Source: Cristatella mucedo (taxonomy: Eukaryota; Bryozoa; Phylactolaemata; Cristatellidae). From it: DNA of 64,000 nucleotides. The notes under the pieces were generated by a model. The model was not told where the DNA came from and searched no databases. It saw only the letters and a list, made by a program, of their open reading frames with translations. The stretch is from positions 1,905,001 through 1,969,000 of the forward strand of contig WPIO01000023.1 in NCBI GenBank assembly GCA_009760855.2, written 5' to 3'. Each line of letters opens with the position of its first letter. The first letter of the stretch is position 1. The translations under genes were made by a program, and so were the position numbers. This document shows, piece by piece, positions 62,877 to 64,000 of the stretch.

Positions 62877-64000
62877 TGAGGAATCTATCTCTAAAACTAG
62901 GATCTCGGAAGTTATGGGCTCGAGCAGCACTTTTGGCTCTGGACTGCTCAAAAGCTTACTTTCACTTCTGTGTACGTAGCCCTTGCATTGTTTTATAATA
63001 TTCGATTTTAAGCGCATGCAATCTTTTGTATTTTGAGTATGTGACACTGTCTTTTTATGGGCCCAACCAAGAGAAATATACCTTTTGAAGAATCTAAAAT
63101 AGGCTGAGCCGACAGCTATACTTATTAAGCATGCAAACGCCTCGCTGCCCTGGCAGCTAAGTCTGGGAATCTCATAAGAAGAGAGATTAACGTAACGAGC
63201 GGTGTCACCCAGTTGCGTCACCCGACCGATTTGGAGTGCATCGAATTAGGGCCCTACGGTAATCTATAACGTAAATGGCCAGACGCAACGTCTTGATTTA
63301 TACCGCGGAGAATTATTAAACGTGCCTACATGCTACTTTGAACACAGTGGCAATAGGAAGTTCGCTTTCGACATTAGCATCCATCATTGCAGTAGATTTT
63401 TAACTACCTTCTGAAGATATAGATTTGTTTTAAGAATCGGTTACCTCTCGGATTATCTCACGACTAAAAACGTTCGTAAATGCGCCGCCGAATGACACTG
63501 CAGGTATTTTGGTTGGCATGGTTTCGCTACAATAGAGCATCTATTTGGAGCTATAGAGATAGCCGAGCATTTGATGAATGATACAGACAGCTGGCTGCTT
63601 TTGGAAGCTCCTTGTAAAATTCCGCACTCTCCTGGACGGCTTAGCCTTCCCGGTCTACCTTCGGTAGCGCATCGGAACATTGGTCTGCGATTGACGAATT
63701 GAAAGTGACTCATATTTCTAATGCTGTCTTAAAGCCCTCAAAGCACACCCGATATTTTGTTAAAACGATTTCAACTAGCCATCGTTTTTATTTCATGCAA
63801 AGTCACATGAGATTGCTAGCGCAAAGTTGCCGAGTTTTATTGACCCTGTCAGGTCAGCCGACCTAGTAGCGACGCTGATTCACAATTTCACTGCAATGCT
63901 CCAAAGATAATTAGGGCTGTAAAATCAACCATCCGAGCAAAGCTGGACATTGTTAATTTCCAAAACTCCCAATTTAAAACTGGAAATAAGAACTAGAATC

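Larger units (their letters stand above)
61246..64000. other. AT-rich intergenic end of window
   Basis: It contains the heptamer tract (62151-62199) and one LINE A tail (62745-62876). Nothing else is recognised in 61246-62150 or 62877-64000. Confidence 0.55.

Overview
This is nuclear DNA from an animal. The evidence is GT-AG introns of 0.16 to 9 kb, an intron-split alpha-tubulin gene, a membrane protein with a chitin-binding (CBM14) fold, L2/CR1-type LINEs, a tRNA-derived SINE and hAT MITEs. Dinucleotide, tetranucleotide and minisatellite arrays are unusually abundant. The species cannot be placed from sequence alone. The repeat landscape would suit a spiralian (flatworm, mollusc, annelid and relatives), but that is inference. 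Nothing prokaryotic or viral was seen.

Layout. Positions 1-8772 hold no recognisable exon, only large microsatellite blocks (CAG/AAG, GA, TA, CTGC, TCTCTGTC) and one SINE. Positions 8773-26507 (+) carry the last four coding exons of an alpha-tubulin gene (residues 177-449 by human numbering), with introns of 4.7, 3.1 and 9.1 kb. The 5' exons are not in the window. The introns contain LINE fragments, one hAT MITE, a SINE and many CT/GA arrays. Positions 27-31.3 kb are GC- and CpG-rich and contain an LTR-like element and a long CT array. They lead into a second, apparently complete gene at 31310-35151 (+). It has four exons encoding a predicted 488-residue type I membrane protein: signal peptide, chitin-binding domain, Ala/Ser/Thr/Pro-rich stalk, one membrane helix, and a 212-residue cytoplasmic tail with YxxI, NPxY and PDZ-ligand-like motifs. 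A poly(A) signal lies at 36081.

From 36.5 kb to the end no host gene is recognised. This part is repeat-dominated and becomes AT-rich after about 47 kb. It holds two LINE families: A, mostly on the minus strand, and B, on the plus strand. Every reverse-transcriptase copy is broken. It also has SINE copies, a second MITE copy, a 0.73 kb pyrimidine array, and 17-bp and 29-bp minisatellites.

Most notable observations: (1) an alpha-tubulin tail stripped of internal glutamates but still ending in Glu-Tyr; (2) a chitin-binding receptor-like protein with several candidate tail motifs; (3) two MITEs that match my recollection of SPIN, a hAT family known for horizontal transfer; (4) a SINE whose 3' end copies that of LINE family A, and GA/CT microsatellites that appear to have grown inside retroelement 3' ends; (5) a perfect 19-bp hairpin at 40494 and a perfect 13-bp hairpin at 29272.
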